Positions 26,016 through 35,910 of a stretch of 64,000 nt of DNA are shown piece by piece. The first letter of the stretch is position 1, and each line of letters opens with the position of its first letter. The notes below the pieces were generated by a model that searched no databases, had not been told where the DNA came from, and saw nothing but the letters and a program-made list of their open reading frames with translations. The translations under genes and the position numbers were made by a program. The stretch spans positions 6,386,001 through 6,450,000 of the forward strand of contig CP087563.1 of assembly GCA_020974905.1 (NCBI GenBank), in the 5' to 3' direction. Source of the stretch: Planctomycetes bacterium syqfu (GTDB lineage: Bacteria > Planctomycetota > Phycisphaerae > Phycisphaerales > Phycisphaeraceae).

Positions 26016-27149
26016 TTATTCCACTGGTTCGATGCGTTGCTTGAGTGGTTGGGGTTTCTTGTTGCTGAAGGGAACGGGGATGGCCATCACCTTGTTGAGA
26101 TTTGCAGCATCACGGGCAGCAAGGCAGGTGCCCGCGGAGAGCAGGCCTTCGCGGAGTGATGTTTTGGAAACGTCACGTTTGAGAATCACATCAATGAAGT
26201 TGGCAACCAGTTTCCCATCACCGCCACCGTGCCCGCTGTCGGACTTGAGGGAGACGTTTTCGATCCGGTTGTCAATGTGGCTATGGAACGTGAAGGTTTC
26301 GGTGTACCAGTCGAAGGTGATGCTGCCGTCTTCGCCGGTGATGGTCGCGCCGCGTTTACCTGCATCTTTGCGGGTCAGGAAATTCTGCGTGTAGTTGGCA
26401 TGAATGCCGCTGGCATACTGCACGATCGCTGAGCCTGCATCCTGATGGAGCACGGGTTCCTTCCAGACCTGCTGAGAATGCATGGCCGTGATGCAAAGCG
26501 GTTGGGCATCTGCAAGGAAGTGGATGTAGTCAAAGTCGTGCGTCGCTTTTTGCAGCCAGAGTCCGCCGGTTAAGTCGTAATCGCGATACCAACTGTCGAC
26601 ATAGACATTGCCATACGCCACGTTGTTAACCGCCTGGATCTGATTGATCGTCCCCAGGCGTCCATTGGTGATGTACTCCTTGACGGCAAGCAGCAGGGGA
26701 GTGATCCGCAGTGGGAAGGAAATAACGATCTGGTTGTAGCAGTCAGCAAAGGCTGCTTCGAGCATCTCGTATTGCTGCCAATTAATACAGACCGGTTTTT
26801 CCAGAAAGATCGGCATGTTGAGCTTGGCGATCTGCAGGGCGATCGGTGTGTGTAGATTGCATCGCGTCCCAACCACCACGCCATCAATCTCCGGCCCGGC
26901 TTCGAGCATTTGATCAAGGCTTTGGTAATGCACAAAATTCTCAGCAGTGCGAATCTCCTTGTCTTCCTTGCAGCAATCAGCACGCTGTGTGTTGGGGTCC
27001 ACCAGGACAGCGAGTTCGACCTGCTCTTTGGCTTTGGAGAGAAGCTTGATAATGTGCGTTGCGCGTTCCCCCATGCCGATGGCAGCAATGCGGATCGTCG
27101 AGGGTTGGGCAGCAGAATTTGATGATTGAGTGTTGGACAGGGTTGTCAT
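26016..27149 (-). CDS. Gfo/Idh/MocA family oxidoreductase
   Basis: A 377-residue protein. After a Ser/Asn-rich leader (TTLSNTQSSNSAAQPS) the Rossmann start IRIAAIGMGERATHIIKLLS and VLVDPN bind NAD(P). MPIFLEKPVCINWQQYEMLE holds the conserved EKP lysine. The C-terminal alpha/beta domain includes GGLWLQKATHDFDYIHFL, with the catalytic His of the HDxD-like motif. It probably oxidises or reduces a sugar or inositol derivative in the cytoplasm. It is the second gene after a GntR/LacI hybrid regulator (43-base gap) and is presumably controlled by it. Confidence 0.9.
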   Translation of the reverse strand: MTTLSNTQSSNSAAQPSTIRIAAIGMGERATHIIKLLSKAKEQVELAVLVDPNTQRADCCKEDKEIRTAENFVHYQSLDQMLEAGPEIDGVVVGTRCNLHTPIALQIAKLNMPIFLEKPVCINWQQYEMLEAAFADCYNQIVISFPLRITPLLLAVKEYITNGRLGTINQIQAVNNVAYGNVYVDSWYRDYDLTGGLWLQKATHDFDYIHFLADAQPLCITAMHSQQVWKEPVLHQDAGSAIVQYASGIHANYTQNFLTRKDAGKRGATITGEDGSITFDWYTETFTFHSHIDNRIENVSLKSDSGHGGGDGKLVANFIDVILKRDVSKTSLREGLLSAGTCLAARDAANLNKVMAIPVPFSNKKPQPLKQRIEPVE

Positions 27150-27192
27150 GATGGGTTTCCAGTAAACAAAAAATACCAGTATTTAAGGGTTT

Positions 27193-28293
27193 TCAGCGTT
27201 CCACCAGGGATGGGCGCAGACAAATGTGGGCAATGCAGGAGGAGATGTTTTTCTGACGTGTCCATGCGAGTTGTGCCTGGGCAGCAGCCTGGTAACCCAT
27301 CGCTTCAAACGGCATGGCGACGGCAGCCAACGGCGGATCGGCCTGATGAGCCAGGGTGTTGTCGATACTCACAAACAGGATGTCGTCAGGAATGTTGATC
27401 TCACGTTCAAGGGCATGAGCCATCGCGCCGATGGCTTTGGAGTCACTGGCGCCCACCACGCCATCGACTTTGATGCCACTGTCCAGAAGCTGACGCATCA
27501 TCGCGCGGCCGGCTTCGCTGTCGATGCTGTGTGCTGCTTCAAGGATGCTTGGGGGTGCAGGCCTGAGCTGGGCTTCGTCCATCGCTTGCAAATACCCATC
27601 GCGTCTGGCAGCAAAGCCCCAGTAGTCATCACACGGACCATTGAGTAATGCAATATGACTCCTCCCGGCATCAATCAGATATTTCGTTGCCAGGTAACCA
27701 GCATGTTGTTGGTCGATGTAGACACAGTGCCCGTCGTCAGTCTTCTGGTTGATCGACCAGATTTCCCAGCCACGCTCGATGAGTGTCGGCTTGAGTGTGG
27801 TGAAACACGAAGGCTCAATGAGCAGGGCGACACCGGGGGGCGTCTCTTCAAGAAACGCGCGGGTTTGCTTGTCGATGTGATTGCGAGGTGTCTGTCGAAT
27901 AGTTGATGCGTTGTAGGATGGGCCCAGCGCTTCCTGAATGCCGCGCATGATCCGTAACTGAATCTCACGAGCCGGCCCTGAAAGGTTGGCAACGTCTTCG
28001 GAGATGAAAACGGTAAAAGGCGTTGTATGTGCGGTGATCGGATTGGCTGGGGCCTGTTGATTGACAGGTTGGCGATTGGAGACAAACGTGCCTTTGCCGC
28101 GCTGACGATTCAGATACCCCTCATTGACCAGTTCCTGAAGCGAACGGATCAGGGTTGGGCGACTGACATCAAAGCGTTCAAGTAGTTGGTATTCCGAAGG
28201 AAAGGCGCTGCCTGCGGGGAATTTGCCCGACTCGATTTCCTGGATAAGTTGGCGTTTGACGCGTTGGTATTTGGGGAGGGTTGTGGTTGACAT
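27193..28293 (-). CDS. GntR-LacI hybrid transcriptional regulator (AraR architecture)
   Basis: A 366-residue protein. Residues 1-75 form a GntR winged helix (FPSEYQLLERFDVSRPTLIR, NRQRGKGTFVSN). Residues about 90-366 form a LacI/PBP1-type sugar-sensing domain (YLIDAGRSHIALLNGP, VDGVVGASDSKAIGAMAHAL). This domain combination is that of Bacillus AraR, the arabinose repressor. A good AraR-type site, TTGTA-AA-TACAA, lies in the divergent control region, which fits. It probably controls its own operon with the Gfo/Idh/MocA gene and the divergent prepilin-GH114 operon. The effector sugar is unknown. Confidence 0.9.
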   Translation of the reverse strand: MSTTTLPKYQRVKRQLIQEIESGKFPAGSAFPSEYQLLERFDVSRPTLIRSLQELVNEGYLNRQRGKGTFVSNRQPVNQQAPANPITAHTTPFTVFISEDVANLSGPAREIQLRIMRGIQEALGPSYNASTIRQTPRNHIDKQTRAFLEETPPGVALLIEPSCFTTLKPTLIERGWEIWSINQKTDDGHCVYIDQQHAGYLATKYLIDAGRSHIALLNGPCDDYWGFAARRDGYLQAMDEAQLRPAPPSILEAAHSIDSEAGRAMMRQLLDSGIKVDGVVGASDSKAIGAMAHALEREINIPDDILFVSIDNTLAHQADPPLAAVAMPFEAMGYQAAAQAQLAWTRQKNISSCIAHICLRPSLVER

Positions 28294-28303
28294 GGCTATA
28301 TAT

Positions 28304-28320
28304 TACAAAGCTAGCTTGTA
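28304..28320. promoter_or_regulatory. Inverted repeat TACAA-N7-TTGTA next to gntR start
   Basis: TACAA and TTGTA half-sites flank AGCTAGC, 11 bases upstream of the regulator start. The half-sites are those of the site at 28379 but inverted in order and wider apart, so it may be a weaker autoregulatory site. Binding is inferred. Confidence 0.4.
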
Positions 28321-28378
28321 TTATCAAGTTAAAATTAAAATATCCATAAAAATAGTCAAAAATGGTAAAATTTGAATA

Positions 28379-28424
28379 TTGTAAATACAAATATGTTGAC
28401 AAGTTGTCAGGCTTGGGATATGCT
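28379..28424 (+). promoter_or_regulatory. AraR-type operator and sigma70 promoter of the prepilin-GH114 operon
   Basis: The operator TTGTAAATACAA (28379-28390) has perfect TTGTA/TACAA halves around two bases, like the AraR site TTGTACGTACAA. Six bases later is -35 TTGACA (28396-28401), a 17-base spacer, then -10 TATGCT (28419-28424). Transcription should begin near 28431, about 50 bases before ATG 28481, which settles that start. Confidence 0.75.
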
Positions 28425-28480
28425 TTTTGACAGCACTATCCACCACGGTATGTTTTGTCACGCCACCGGAGAAAATAAAC

Positions 28481-29305
28481 ATGGCAAAATCAGCCAACCC
28501 AAACGCGTTTACATTGATTGAACTGCTTGTGGTCATTTCCATCATTTCATTGCTCATCGCGATCCTTCTGCCGGCTTTGGGAGCAGCACGTCGAACCGCT
28601 CGCAACTCGGTTTGTCAAAACCAGCAGAAACAGATCGGCCTGGCCATGCACATGTATTCCAACGACAATAAAAACTACCTGCCTTACGCCTATGCCGATG
28701 CGTCGGATGATCCGTGGTATGGCAAGTACTGGCAGGTCAAGGTCAGCAAGTATCTGCAAAGCAAAATTTCAGGTCGTGGTGCCAATCCGTTTTACTGTCC
28801 AGAAGACGGCATCGATTCTTCCGGTACGGATGTCTGGAAGATTGACCCGGATCCCAATGCGGAGTTTGAAGACGGTGAACTTGAATCCAGCTACGGCGTG
28901 AACCTTTACATGTTCTTCCGAGATAATGGTGGTAACGGCGTGCATGATCAGGTCGAATGGATGACCAGCAATGCGCTGTTTGATAACAAGTTCTACACCG
29001 CCCAACGATTCGACTTCATGCAGCGTCCAACCCAGACGGTTCTTGTGACGGACAACCGACATGATTACTACTTCACGCATGAATTGCCCAATCAGGTTAA
29101 TGCCTCCGCTGCAGGTTGGGGCATGGTCGATTGGGCCCGTCATGGTGGTAGTGGTGGACCTTCGCAGAATAACGGTCTTTATGCGGATAACCATGTAGGC
29201 GTAATGCAATACGAACAAGACCTCATCGGCTGGAATGAGACCTATCTCACCGGTGGCGTCAGCAGTAAATTTGCCATGACGCATTCCTTTACCTGGCCTT
29301 ATTAA
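28481..29305 (+). CDS. Prepilin-type N-terminal cleavage/methylation protein (H-X9-DG-like)
   Basis: A 274-residue protein from ATG 28481, with GGAG nine bases upstream. The prepilin signal [20 protein letters not shown] follows a short MAKSANPNA leader, and processing before Phe is expected. The middle carries CPEDGID and other beta-rich segments. The C-terminus has [20 protein letters not shown], in which the usual DG of the H-X9-DG motif appears as DN. It is exported through the pseudopilin route and likely surface-exposed. It is the first gene of an operon whose second gene, 30 bases later, is a secreted GH114-like glycosidase. This repeats the arrangement at 16.3-20.7 kb. Confidence 0.85.
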   Translation: MAKSANPNAFTLIELLVVISIISLLIAILLPALGAARRTARNSVCQNQQKQIGLAMHMYSNDNKNYLPYAYADASDDPWYGKYWQVKVSKYLQSKISGRGANPFYCPEDGIDSSGTDVWKIDPDPNAEFEDGELESSYGVNLYMFFRDNGGNGVHDQVEWMTSNALFDNKFYTAQRFDFMQRPTQTVLVTDNRHDYYFTHELPNQVNASAAGWGMVDWARHGGSGGPSQNNGLYADNHVGVMQYEQDLIGWNETYLTGGVSSKFAMTHSFTWPY

Positions 29306-29335
29306 TCCGATTCAATCATCATTCTGGAGTTAACC

Positions 29336-31180
29336 ATGACGCGACGATTTTCCGCGCTTCTGGCAGTATCACTGTGTCTGTTTTTTGTGACCACGATGAC
29401 AGTCAATGCTGCACAGGTCCTTGAAGTCAATTCGACACGCACCGCAACCGATTGGCAGATGCAGATCAAATGTGACACGGTCGTCGAACCCCTGATCATT
29501 CAATGCCTCATCGACGATGATCAAAATCCGCAGACCGGTTATACCGGTGGCTTTGATCGCTTGATCGAATTTGACCTGCTATACAAGTTCAACGGCACGG
29601 ACCCCGCCGGTTGGACATGGCAACAATTGTCAGGTATCACCCGGCAGCTCAGTGGCAATGTCGCAACCTACACCTTGCCCATCAACCAGTTCTCCAGCGA
29701 GCAGCTTCGCCTGCAAATCCGCCTGCTCAAGTCCGACTACTCGCAGGTGCTTGGGCAAAGTGAAGCGATCAACGTGAATCTTGCTGATCTGCCTCAACCT
29801 GTGCAAGTTGCCGCGAAACCAGACAAGCCGTTAGCGCCAGCCAAGGCCAATCGTCACCTGCCTGCGCGGGATCGCGTCAAGCAAGCCAACTCGTTTTATT
29901 GCTACTACGGCAGTGGCAAAGTTTCTCAACTCTCTGAGTATGACCTGGCGATTCTGCATTCCCCGCAGTACAAGAAACAAGACATCGCCACACTCAAAAA
30001 ACTCGGCGTGGTCACCACCGGCTACATCTCCGTCGGTGAGGATGACAAAATCAACGAAGGCAACGGCAAAGGACCCAACGGTAAAGCCAGTTGGTATTTC
30101 GACCGCGATAACGATGGTATGCCCGATCAGAATCCCATTTGGAAAAGCTATTTTGCCAACCCGATGGATCCAAACTGGCGTGCCAACCGCGTGAAAGAAG
30201 CCAAACGTCTGGTCGAAGAAGACGGCTACGACGGCATCTTCCTGGACACCATCGACACCGTCGGCCGCTTCCCGGATACTGAGCCAGGCATGGTCCAGCT
30301 GGTTCGTGATCTGCGCGAAGCGTTGCCCGACGCACCGATCATTCTCAATCAGGGTTACAGCCTGCTTTCACAGCTCGCACCCATGGCAGATGCCTTTATG
30401 CTTGAATCCTTTACCGCGACCTACGATTTCCAATCCAAGCAGTATACGATGAACACACCCGTTTCCATGGATTGGCATTCCCATAAAGTCCGTCAGTATG
30501 TTCAGCCTGTTCTCAAAGACTACCCGCTGAAGGTGTTGGTGCTCGACTATGCTTTGCCAACGGATTTGGATTCGATTCAAAAAGCAGCGGACCGAGCAGC
30601 AACGTTTGGTTTTCTCTTTGCCTCTGCACCGATCTATCTCGACGATGTCTACGTCAACGACATCGTTGGCAAGCCTGATTCAAAGTGGCTTCAGAAGCAG
30701 GCAACACCCAAAGCCATGTCGCTGACATTGCCCGAGTCTGCCAACGGTTTTCCCATGAACACCGTGATCATGCCATCAAGTTGTTATGGCGGATACTCGG
30801 TTAAACCATTGGTCGATGGCATCACTGATCGCTCGACTTTGCATTGGTCCGAGTCCGCATGGGCCTCAGCGGAGATTGAAGGCGAAGACGTTTGGCTTGC
30901 CTTTGAATTCGACACACCGCAGACTGGTGGCAAGGTTCAAATCACCTGGGCGACGGACAGCGGCAAGGCCTACATCTCCGACCGATACCGCGTGCAGATC
31001 AAGAAAGACGGGCAGTGGTTTGATGTTGTCGAGCAAACCCGACAGTCCATGCCAGTGAGTCTGCATCCCATGCCTGCGACATCTTACAACGGCATCCGCA
31101 TCTTCCAGTCCGCGGGTGATGGTCCCAAATTTCGCCCCAATCTCATGTGGATCGCCCAGGTCCGACTGTTGTCGCGATGA
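29336..31180 (+). CDS. Secreted GH114-like endo-polygalactosaminidase family protein with discoidin-like C-terminus
   Basis: A 614-residue protein with signal peptide MTRRFSALLAVSLCLFF...VNA. Residues 20-150 form a beta domain with charged loops. From about residue 180 comes the GH114 barrel: FYCYYGSGKVSQLSEYDLAI, TTGYISVGEDDK (likely catalytic Glu) and EEDGYDGIFLDTIDTVGRFP (catalytic Asp). Residues about 480-614 look like an F5/8-type-C domain, likely for glycan binding. The founding enzyme cuts alpha-1,4-linked galactosamine polymers. Many relatives are uncharacterised, so substrate is open. Expression should follow the AraR-type promoter upstream. Nothing abnormal in the frame. Confidence 0.82.
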   Translation: MTRRFSALLAVSLCLFFVTTMTVNAAQVLEVNSTRTATDWQMQIKCDTVVEPLIIQCLIDDDQNPQTGYTGGFDRLIEFDLLYKFNGTDPAGWTWQQLSGITRQLSGNVATYTLPINQFSSEQLRLQIRLLKSDYSQVLGQSEAINVNLADLPQPVQVAAKPDKPLAPAKANRHLPARDRVKQANSFYCYYGSGKVSQLSEYDLAILHSPQYKKQDIATLKKLGVVTTGYISVGEDDKINEGNGKGPNGKASWYFDRDNDGMPDQNPIWKSYFANPMDPNWRANRVKEAKRLVEEDGYDGIFLDTIDTVGRFPDTEPGMVQLVRDLREALPDAPIILNQGYSLLSQLAPMADAFMLESFTATYDFQSKQYTMNTPVSMDWHSHKVRQYVQPVLKDYPLKVLVLDYALPTDLDSIQKAADRAATFGFLFASAPIYLDDVYVNDIVGKPDSKWLQKQATPKAMSLTLPESANGFPMNTVIMPSSCYGGYSVKPLVDGITDRSTLHWSESAWASAEIEGEDVWLAFEFDTPQTGGKVQITWATDSGKAYISDRYRVQIKKDGQWFDVVEQTRQSMPVSLHPMPATSYNGIRIFQSAGDGPKFRPNLMWIAQVRLLSR

Positions 31181-31221
31181 GATCATTGCGGGTTTGAGTG
31201 AGTTCTTTTAAAGATTTTGCA

Positions 31222-32397
31222 TCATGCAGCGATCAGGTGGGTTGCCAGCTGTTGGGCTTTGCATTGCCATGTTTCATGATCGAGGCGCTTGCGTGCATCA
31301 CGTTGTGATGTCGGAAGACCACTGATCGCGCGGGCGACGGTTTGAGTGACAAACGCATCAACATGGTTCACCAGATCCGCACAGTCCTGCCAATCGATGA
31401 TGCCCGGGAGATTCCGCGTGACGATGGGTTGGCCGGTCGCCAGATATTCCTTGAACTTGAGTGGTTGCATCGCACGGGTCACCGGTAAGTCGGCGTAAGG
31501 CATGACCAGTACGTCTGCATGCTGCGCGATACTCGGCAGGTTCGCATATGCACAAGGTCCAGGCAGCGAGATATTGGGATGCTGCGTGATACGTTCATCG
31601 ACAGCCTGCACTGGCCCGACCAGAACCAGCTTGCCAAACTCAGCGAGTTTCAAGCACCAGGAAACGTCCAGCCGTTCATCAATCAACCCCCAGAACAGGA
31701 AAATCATTTCGGCATTTTGACGTTGCGCCCAAGAGGGTGCGTCCGTTAGAGATGTGGTTGTTTGTGGGCTTTGCCAATGGCTAAGTTCAATGCCATGAGT
31801 TAACAGATCAATGTTCGAAGTCCACTGGCCAAGTCGGTCAATGAGGTTGTTGGATACCGCAATCACGCGATCAACCTTGCTGACAAGTTCAGCTTCCATT
31901 TGTTGCATGACGCGACTGTCCAGTCCAGGCCAGACACTAAAGTCATCGACACAGTAGTAGACCCAGCGATCGACATGCAACTTGCCCACAAGATCCGCGG
32001 TGATGGGGAGCGTGGTGATGGCAATGCGCTGGGGGTCCGACTTGCGATCGAGATGGCGATTGACCTGGCGGCTGATGAGCTGGCTGTTGAGTTTGCGTTC
32101 AAGTGTATTGCGAAAACCGGGGTACATCAGCGGATTGATCACTCGCAGGTTCTGAGGCAGGGCGGTCTGCTGCGGTGATTGGGCTGACTTTGAACCCGTC
32201 CACTGCTTGAGCTTCGTGATCACCTTCTTGATGTCCGACGGTTTGAGGCTGGGCATGCGCATGCCGATGGTGTTCACCCACAGTGCGGGCATCTGGGGCA
32301 GCAGTTGACTGACCAGATGCTGACAACTCGACGGATGTCGGCCCCAATCATCGGAAAAGATCACAAGTTCGCACGAAGTATCACACATCTTGCTCAT
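31222..32397 (-). CDS. Glycosyltransferase, GT4-like
   Basis: I choose ATG 32397 (MSKMCDTSCELV), which has GGAG 12 bases upstream. The frame is open to 32430. The 391-residue protein begins with a Rossmann-like strand (CELVIFSDDWGRHPSSCQHL). It has IDRVIAVSNNLIDRL before the linker, and C-terminal segments ADVLVMPYADLPVTRAMQPL and FKEYLATGQPIVTRNLPG. This is the GT-B donor-sugar site with the E/Q-x7-E type pattern partly kept (KFKEYLATG). It probably adds a sugar to a surface polysaccharide. It is convergent with GH114 and divergent from tRNA-Leu. Confidence 0.82.
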   Translation of the reverse strand: MSKMCDTSCELVIFSDDWGRHPSSCQHLVSQLLPQMPALWVNTIGMRMPSLKPSDIKKVITKLKQWTGSKSAQSPQQTALPQNLRVINPLMYPGFRNTLERKLNSQLISRQVNRHLDRKSDPQRIAITTLPITADLVGKLHVDRWVYYCVDDFSVWPGLDSRVMQQMEAELVSKVDRVIAVSNNLIDRLGQWTSNIDLLTHGIELSHWQSPQTTTSLTDAPSWAQRQNAEMIFLFWGLIDERLDVSWCLKLAEFGKLVLVGPVQAVDERITQHPNISLPGPCAYANLPSIAQHADVLVMPYADLPVTRAMQPLKFKEYLATGQPIVTRNLPGIIDWQDCADLVNHVDAFVTQTVARAISGLPTSQRDARKRLDHETWQCKAQQLATHLIAA

Positions 32398-32515
32398 AGC
32401 ATCGGCAAACTCCGTATGGTCTGCCCACAAACAAGCTTCACTGCAAACAAGGTCTCATAATATCGCTGGATAATTAGCTTGCTCGGTGATCTGCGTGAGA
32501 AGGTGTTTGACAGAT

Positions 32516-32544
32516 TTGACCTTGCTGGCAAAATCAGCGACAAT
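32516..32544 (+). promoter_or_regulatory. Promoter of tRNA-Leu(CAA)
   Basis: -35 TTGACC (32516-32521) and -10 GACAAT (32539-32544) are separated by 17 bases. Predicted start is a few bases before the tRNA at 32557. The -10 is weak (four of six). Confidence 0.55.
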
Positions 32545-32556
32545 TCTCCGACTCTT

Positions 32557-32642
32557 GCCGGAGTGGCGGAATTGGCAGACGCGATGGATTCAAAATCCAT
32601 TTCGGTTCACCCCGAGTGTGGGTTCGAGTCCCACCTCCGGTA
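32557..32642 (+). tRNA. tRNA-Leu (anticodon CAA), insertion site of the mobile element
   Basis: An 86-base class II tRNA. Acceptor GCCGGAG pairs with CTCCGGT (G1-T72 wobble), discriminator A73 at 32642. Anticodon stem ATGGA/TCCAT with loop TTCAAAA gives anticodon CAA. A long variable arm precedes T-arm GTGGG TTCGAGT CCCAC. CCA is not encoded. Its 3' end from 32618 forms the left copy of the att core, so the gene stays complete after integration, but its terminator now comes from the element. Confidence 0.95.
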
Positions 32643-33891
32643 CTTCACTATGAATGTAGTAGCTCGCAATAACCCGCAAGTTGTTGCGAGTTTCTGCATT
32701 TATAGGCGAATCACCTTTTTTGATTTTTCTCACTTGCGAGCCATTTCCGGTGCTTTCGTGCAGCTTCTGCGCTGCATTTTGCGCCGCCTCATCTGATGCT
32801 GCTCGTTGGAAATGTTCATCTGTCACCTGCAGATAATGCTTCGCTGCTACAAGCTCGCTGTTACCGATCCATGAGGTTACAACGTGCAGGGGATAAGTTT
32901 CTGCCAACTCAGTCTCACGCGTGCTGCGAAGGTTTTGAAAGAGCTTGGGCCAAGGTGTATAACCAGCCTGTTGAATGATCCGATTAAATTGCGTTCGCAA
33001 GTTGGAATTGTTGTCACGATATCGCGTGATGATATATTCAACACCACCATCAGCTGATTCGAAAGCTTCCAGAAGAGCAGGTCGAAGTTCAGGGAATAGT
33101 GGTATCGTTCGCGAAGAACCGCCTCCATGGTGTTCAGTCTTTGGTGAAGGCACACGAAGGCAATTTTCCTCCCAGTTGATGTCTGACCATTTCAGAGCCA
33201 GAACCTCTGATGGGCAACGTAAACCACCATATCTGGCAAGCAAAATGATCAATTGCCACTGCTGATCAGGGCAATGTTTCAAAATGCGATCAATCATCTC
33301 ACGCTTGACGAAAAAGAACCGTTCATGATTGGCCTTGACACTGGCAGGCAGGATCTTAAATGGATTGTCTTTTGCCAACCCACGTCGAATGGCTGCATCA
33401 TAGAACTGACGGATTCGTCCATATGCCTTGCGACGGGTGTTATCAGCGCGGCCACTCTTGACCATATATTGATGGAAACCTTCTGCATCACCTTCTGTGA
33501 TGTCTCGTAGGGGAGTATCAGGTTTAAAATGTTCAAGTAAGTAAGACCTTGCTCGATTCATGTTGGTTCGAGTGCTGAGTTTAATATCCATACGGCCATC
33601 AATGTATGAGCGTGTGAATACACCAATAGTTGCTGATCCGCGGCGTTGCACTAGCCCAACCTTGAACAATCTGTCGTATGTGTCATCATCTAATGACATT
33701 AACCACAGCGTTGTTTCATCCGAAGGGGCATGGCCTATATTCTTGGCTGAGACCAGATCCTCCAGTTTGACCTTGAAAGCCAAGGCATGGCGTTGGGAAA
33801 CTTTACCCAGGCGTATGGTTTTACAATTGCCTTGGCTGTCGATGAAGAGGATGCGCCGGCGTCCGTTGGGGTCATTGCTGATACTTGCCAT
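32590..33891 (-). CDS. int: Tyrosine recombinase (island integrase) whose frame runs through attL
   Basis: A 433-residue integrase. The N-terminal core-binding (SAM-like) part spans about residues 80-190. The catalytic domain has Arg I in ARYGGLRCPSEVLALKW, box II as FQNLRSTRETEL (the usual His replaced, as in many planctomycete integrases), WIGNS, and the nucleophile Tyr in VAAKHYLQVTDEHF. The last residues VPEVGLEPT are translated from the 28-bp att core and the final LGVNRNGF from the host tRNA-Leu. In the excised circle the same frame would continue into the 60-codon tail left at 51143-51326 (about 485 residues in total). It acts on att sites in tRNA-Leu. SD GGAAGG lies 11 bases upstream. 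Confidence 0.93.
   Translation of the reverse strand: MASISNDPNGRRRILFIDSQGNCKTIRLGKVSQRHALAFKVKLEDLVSAKNIGHAPSDETTLWLMSLDDDTYDRLFKVGLVQRRGSATIGVFTRSYIDGRMDIKLSTRTNMNRARSYLLEHFKPDTPLRDITEGDAEGFHQYMVKSGRADNTRRKAYGRIRQFYDAAIRRGLAKDNPFKILPASVKANHERFFFVKREMIDRILKHCPDQQWQLIILLARYGGLRCPSEVLALKWSDINWEENCLRVPSPKTEHHGGGSSRTIPLFPELRPALLEAFESADGGVEYIITRYRDNNSNLRTQFNRIIQQAGYTPWPKLFQNLRSTRETELAETYPLHVVTSWIGNSELVAAKHYLQVTDEHFQRAASDEAAQNAAQKLHESTGNGSQVRKIKKGDSPINAETRNNLRVIASYYIHSEVPEVGLEPTLGVNRNGF
32618..32645. other. attL, left attachment core
   Basis: 28 bases identical to 51327-51354, covering the tRNA-Leu T-arm, acceptor 3' strand and discriminator plus CTT. Flanking bases differ on both sides (T versus A on the left, C versus T on the right), which defines the core. 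Confidence 0.92.
32663..32693 (+). terminator. Element-borne terminator downstream of tRNA-Leu
   Basis: CTCGCAATAAC (32663-32673) pairs with GTTGTTGCGAG (32680-32690) with one wobble. TTT follows, then TTCTGCATTTAT-like sequence similar to that after the chromosomal terminator at 51357-51396. It replaces the original tRNA terminator. Confidence 0.7.
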
Positions 33892-34043
33892 TTGTTATTT
33901 AACCTTCCGTTGACCTTTTGTCTGGTTCATGGGCTTGGTAACAATTGCAGTCCCAGACAGGCGGCCAATCTTTCTAGAGCTTCGATTGATAAACCTCGTT
34001 TGCCTTTCATAAAGCGGCTGTGTTGTTTGTCAAGGCTATTGCC

Positions 34044-35207
<1,164 letters not shown>

Positions 35208-35490
35208 TTAGTTGACTTTGTGAAATACCTGTTTCCTTGTTGAGCCGATACCGGCTCATTTCGCTCGCTTCAATGGCTTGTCTGATTTCATCGTAATTGG
35301 GCATACATCCCTTTGTAATAAAGTGTACATTTAAAATGAAGTAATTATTGCATGTTGCTGTCAGTAAAATCTGTCAATGGTTGTCTGGCCACCTTTCGTT
35401 GTTAGCAGTGAGATCAATCACCTGTCATGCATGACGTATTCCCTTGGCAAAGTGGTTGCTTGCCAGTTGGTTTGGAGTCGGTGTGGTGTG

Positions 35491-35910
35491 TTATGGTTCT
35501 GTTGCTTCACCATCATCATCACTAACTGGCGTAATGGATTCGATCGTCAAACCATCGTCAGCAAACACTTCTTGCAATTGTGTTACGAGTGCCATGCAAT
35601 CAGGGCTAATGTTGCCTTCGTGCAACATCTTCAGTTCATCTTTACTCCATAAAGCACGACTGGGTTCTGACACTGACAAAACTGACAAAACCTTTTGTCG
35701 GGCATTGGGAGATGTTTTTGAGTTTATGGACAATGCTTCAATGATTGCATGCTTGTTGTCTTGCAGGCGACGAGCCAAAGATGGCGTCATCTTTGATTTG
35801 GGGTGATAACGGAGTTTCTTGCCGTCGGCCACAAGCGTGATCCCACATTCATTGACAGCTTTCAAAATGTCTTGAACAACATGTGAGTACAAAGCGGTTG
35901 ACTGATTCAT
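35491..35910 (-). CDS. TubC N-terminal docking domain-like small protein
   Basis: A 139-residue protein. Residues 10-60 (ILKAVNECGITLVADGKKLR, MTPSLARRLQDNKHAIIEAL) match the TubC_N pattern: helix, beta hairpin with DGxxLR, helix with P-x-L-x-x-x-L-x-x-x-K. This module is known as a docking domain in synthases but is also common in plasmid and island replication loci. The rest is acidic and probably disordered. The start overlaps the stop of the DUF3987 gene by four bases (ATGA), so the two are translationally coupled. Role on the element unknown. Confidence 0.72.
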   Translation of the reverse strand: MNQSTALYSHVVQDILKAVNECGITLVADGKKLRYHPKSKMTPSLARRLQDNKHAIIEALSINSKTSPNARQKVLSVLSVSEPSRALWSKDELKMLHEGNISPDCMALVTQLQEVFADDGLTIESITPVSDDDGEATEP

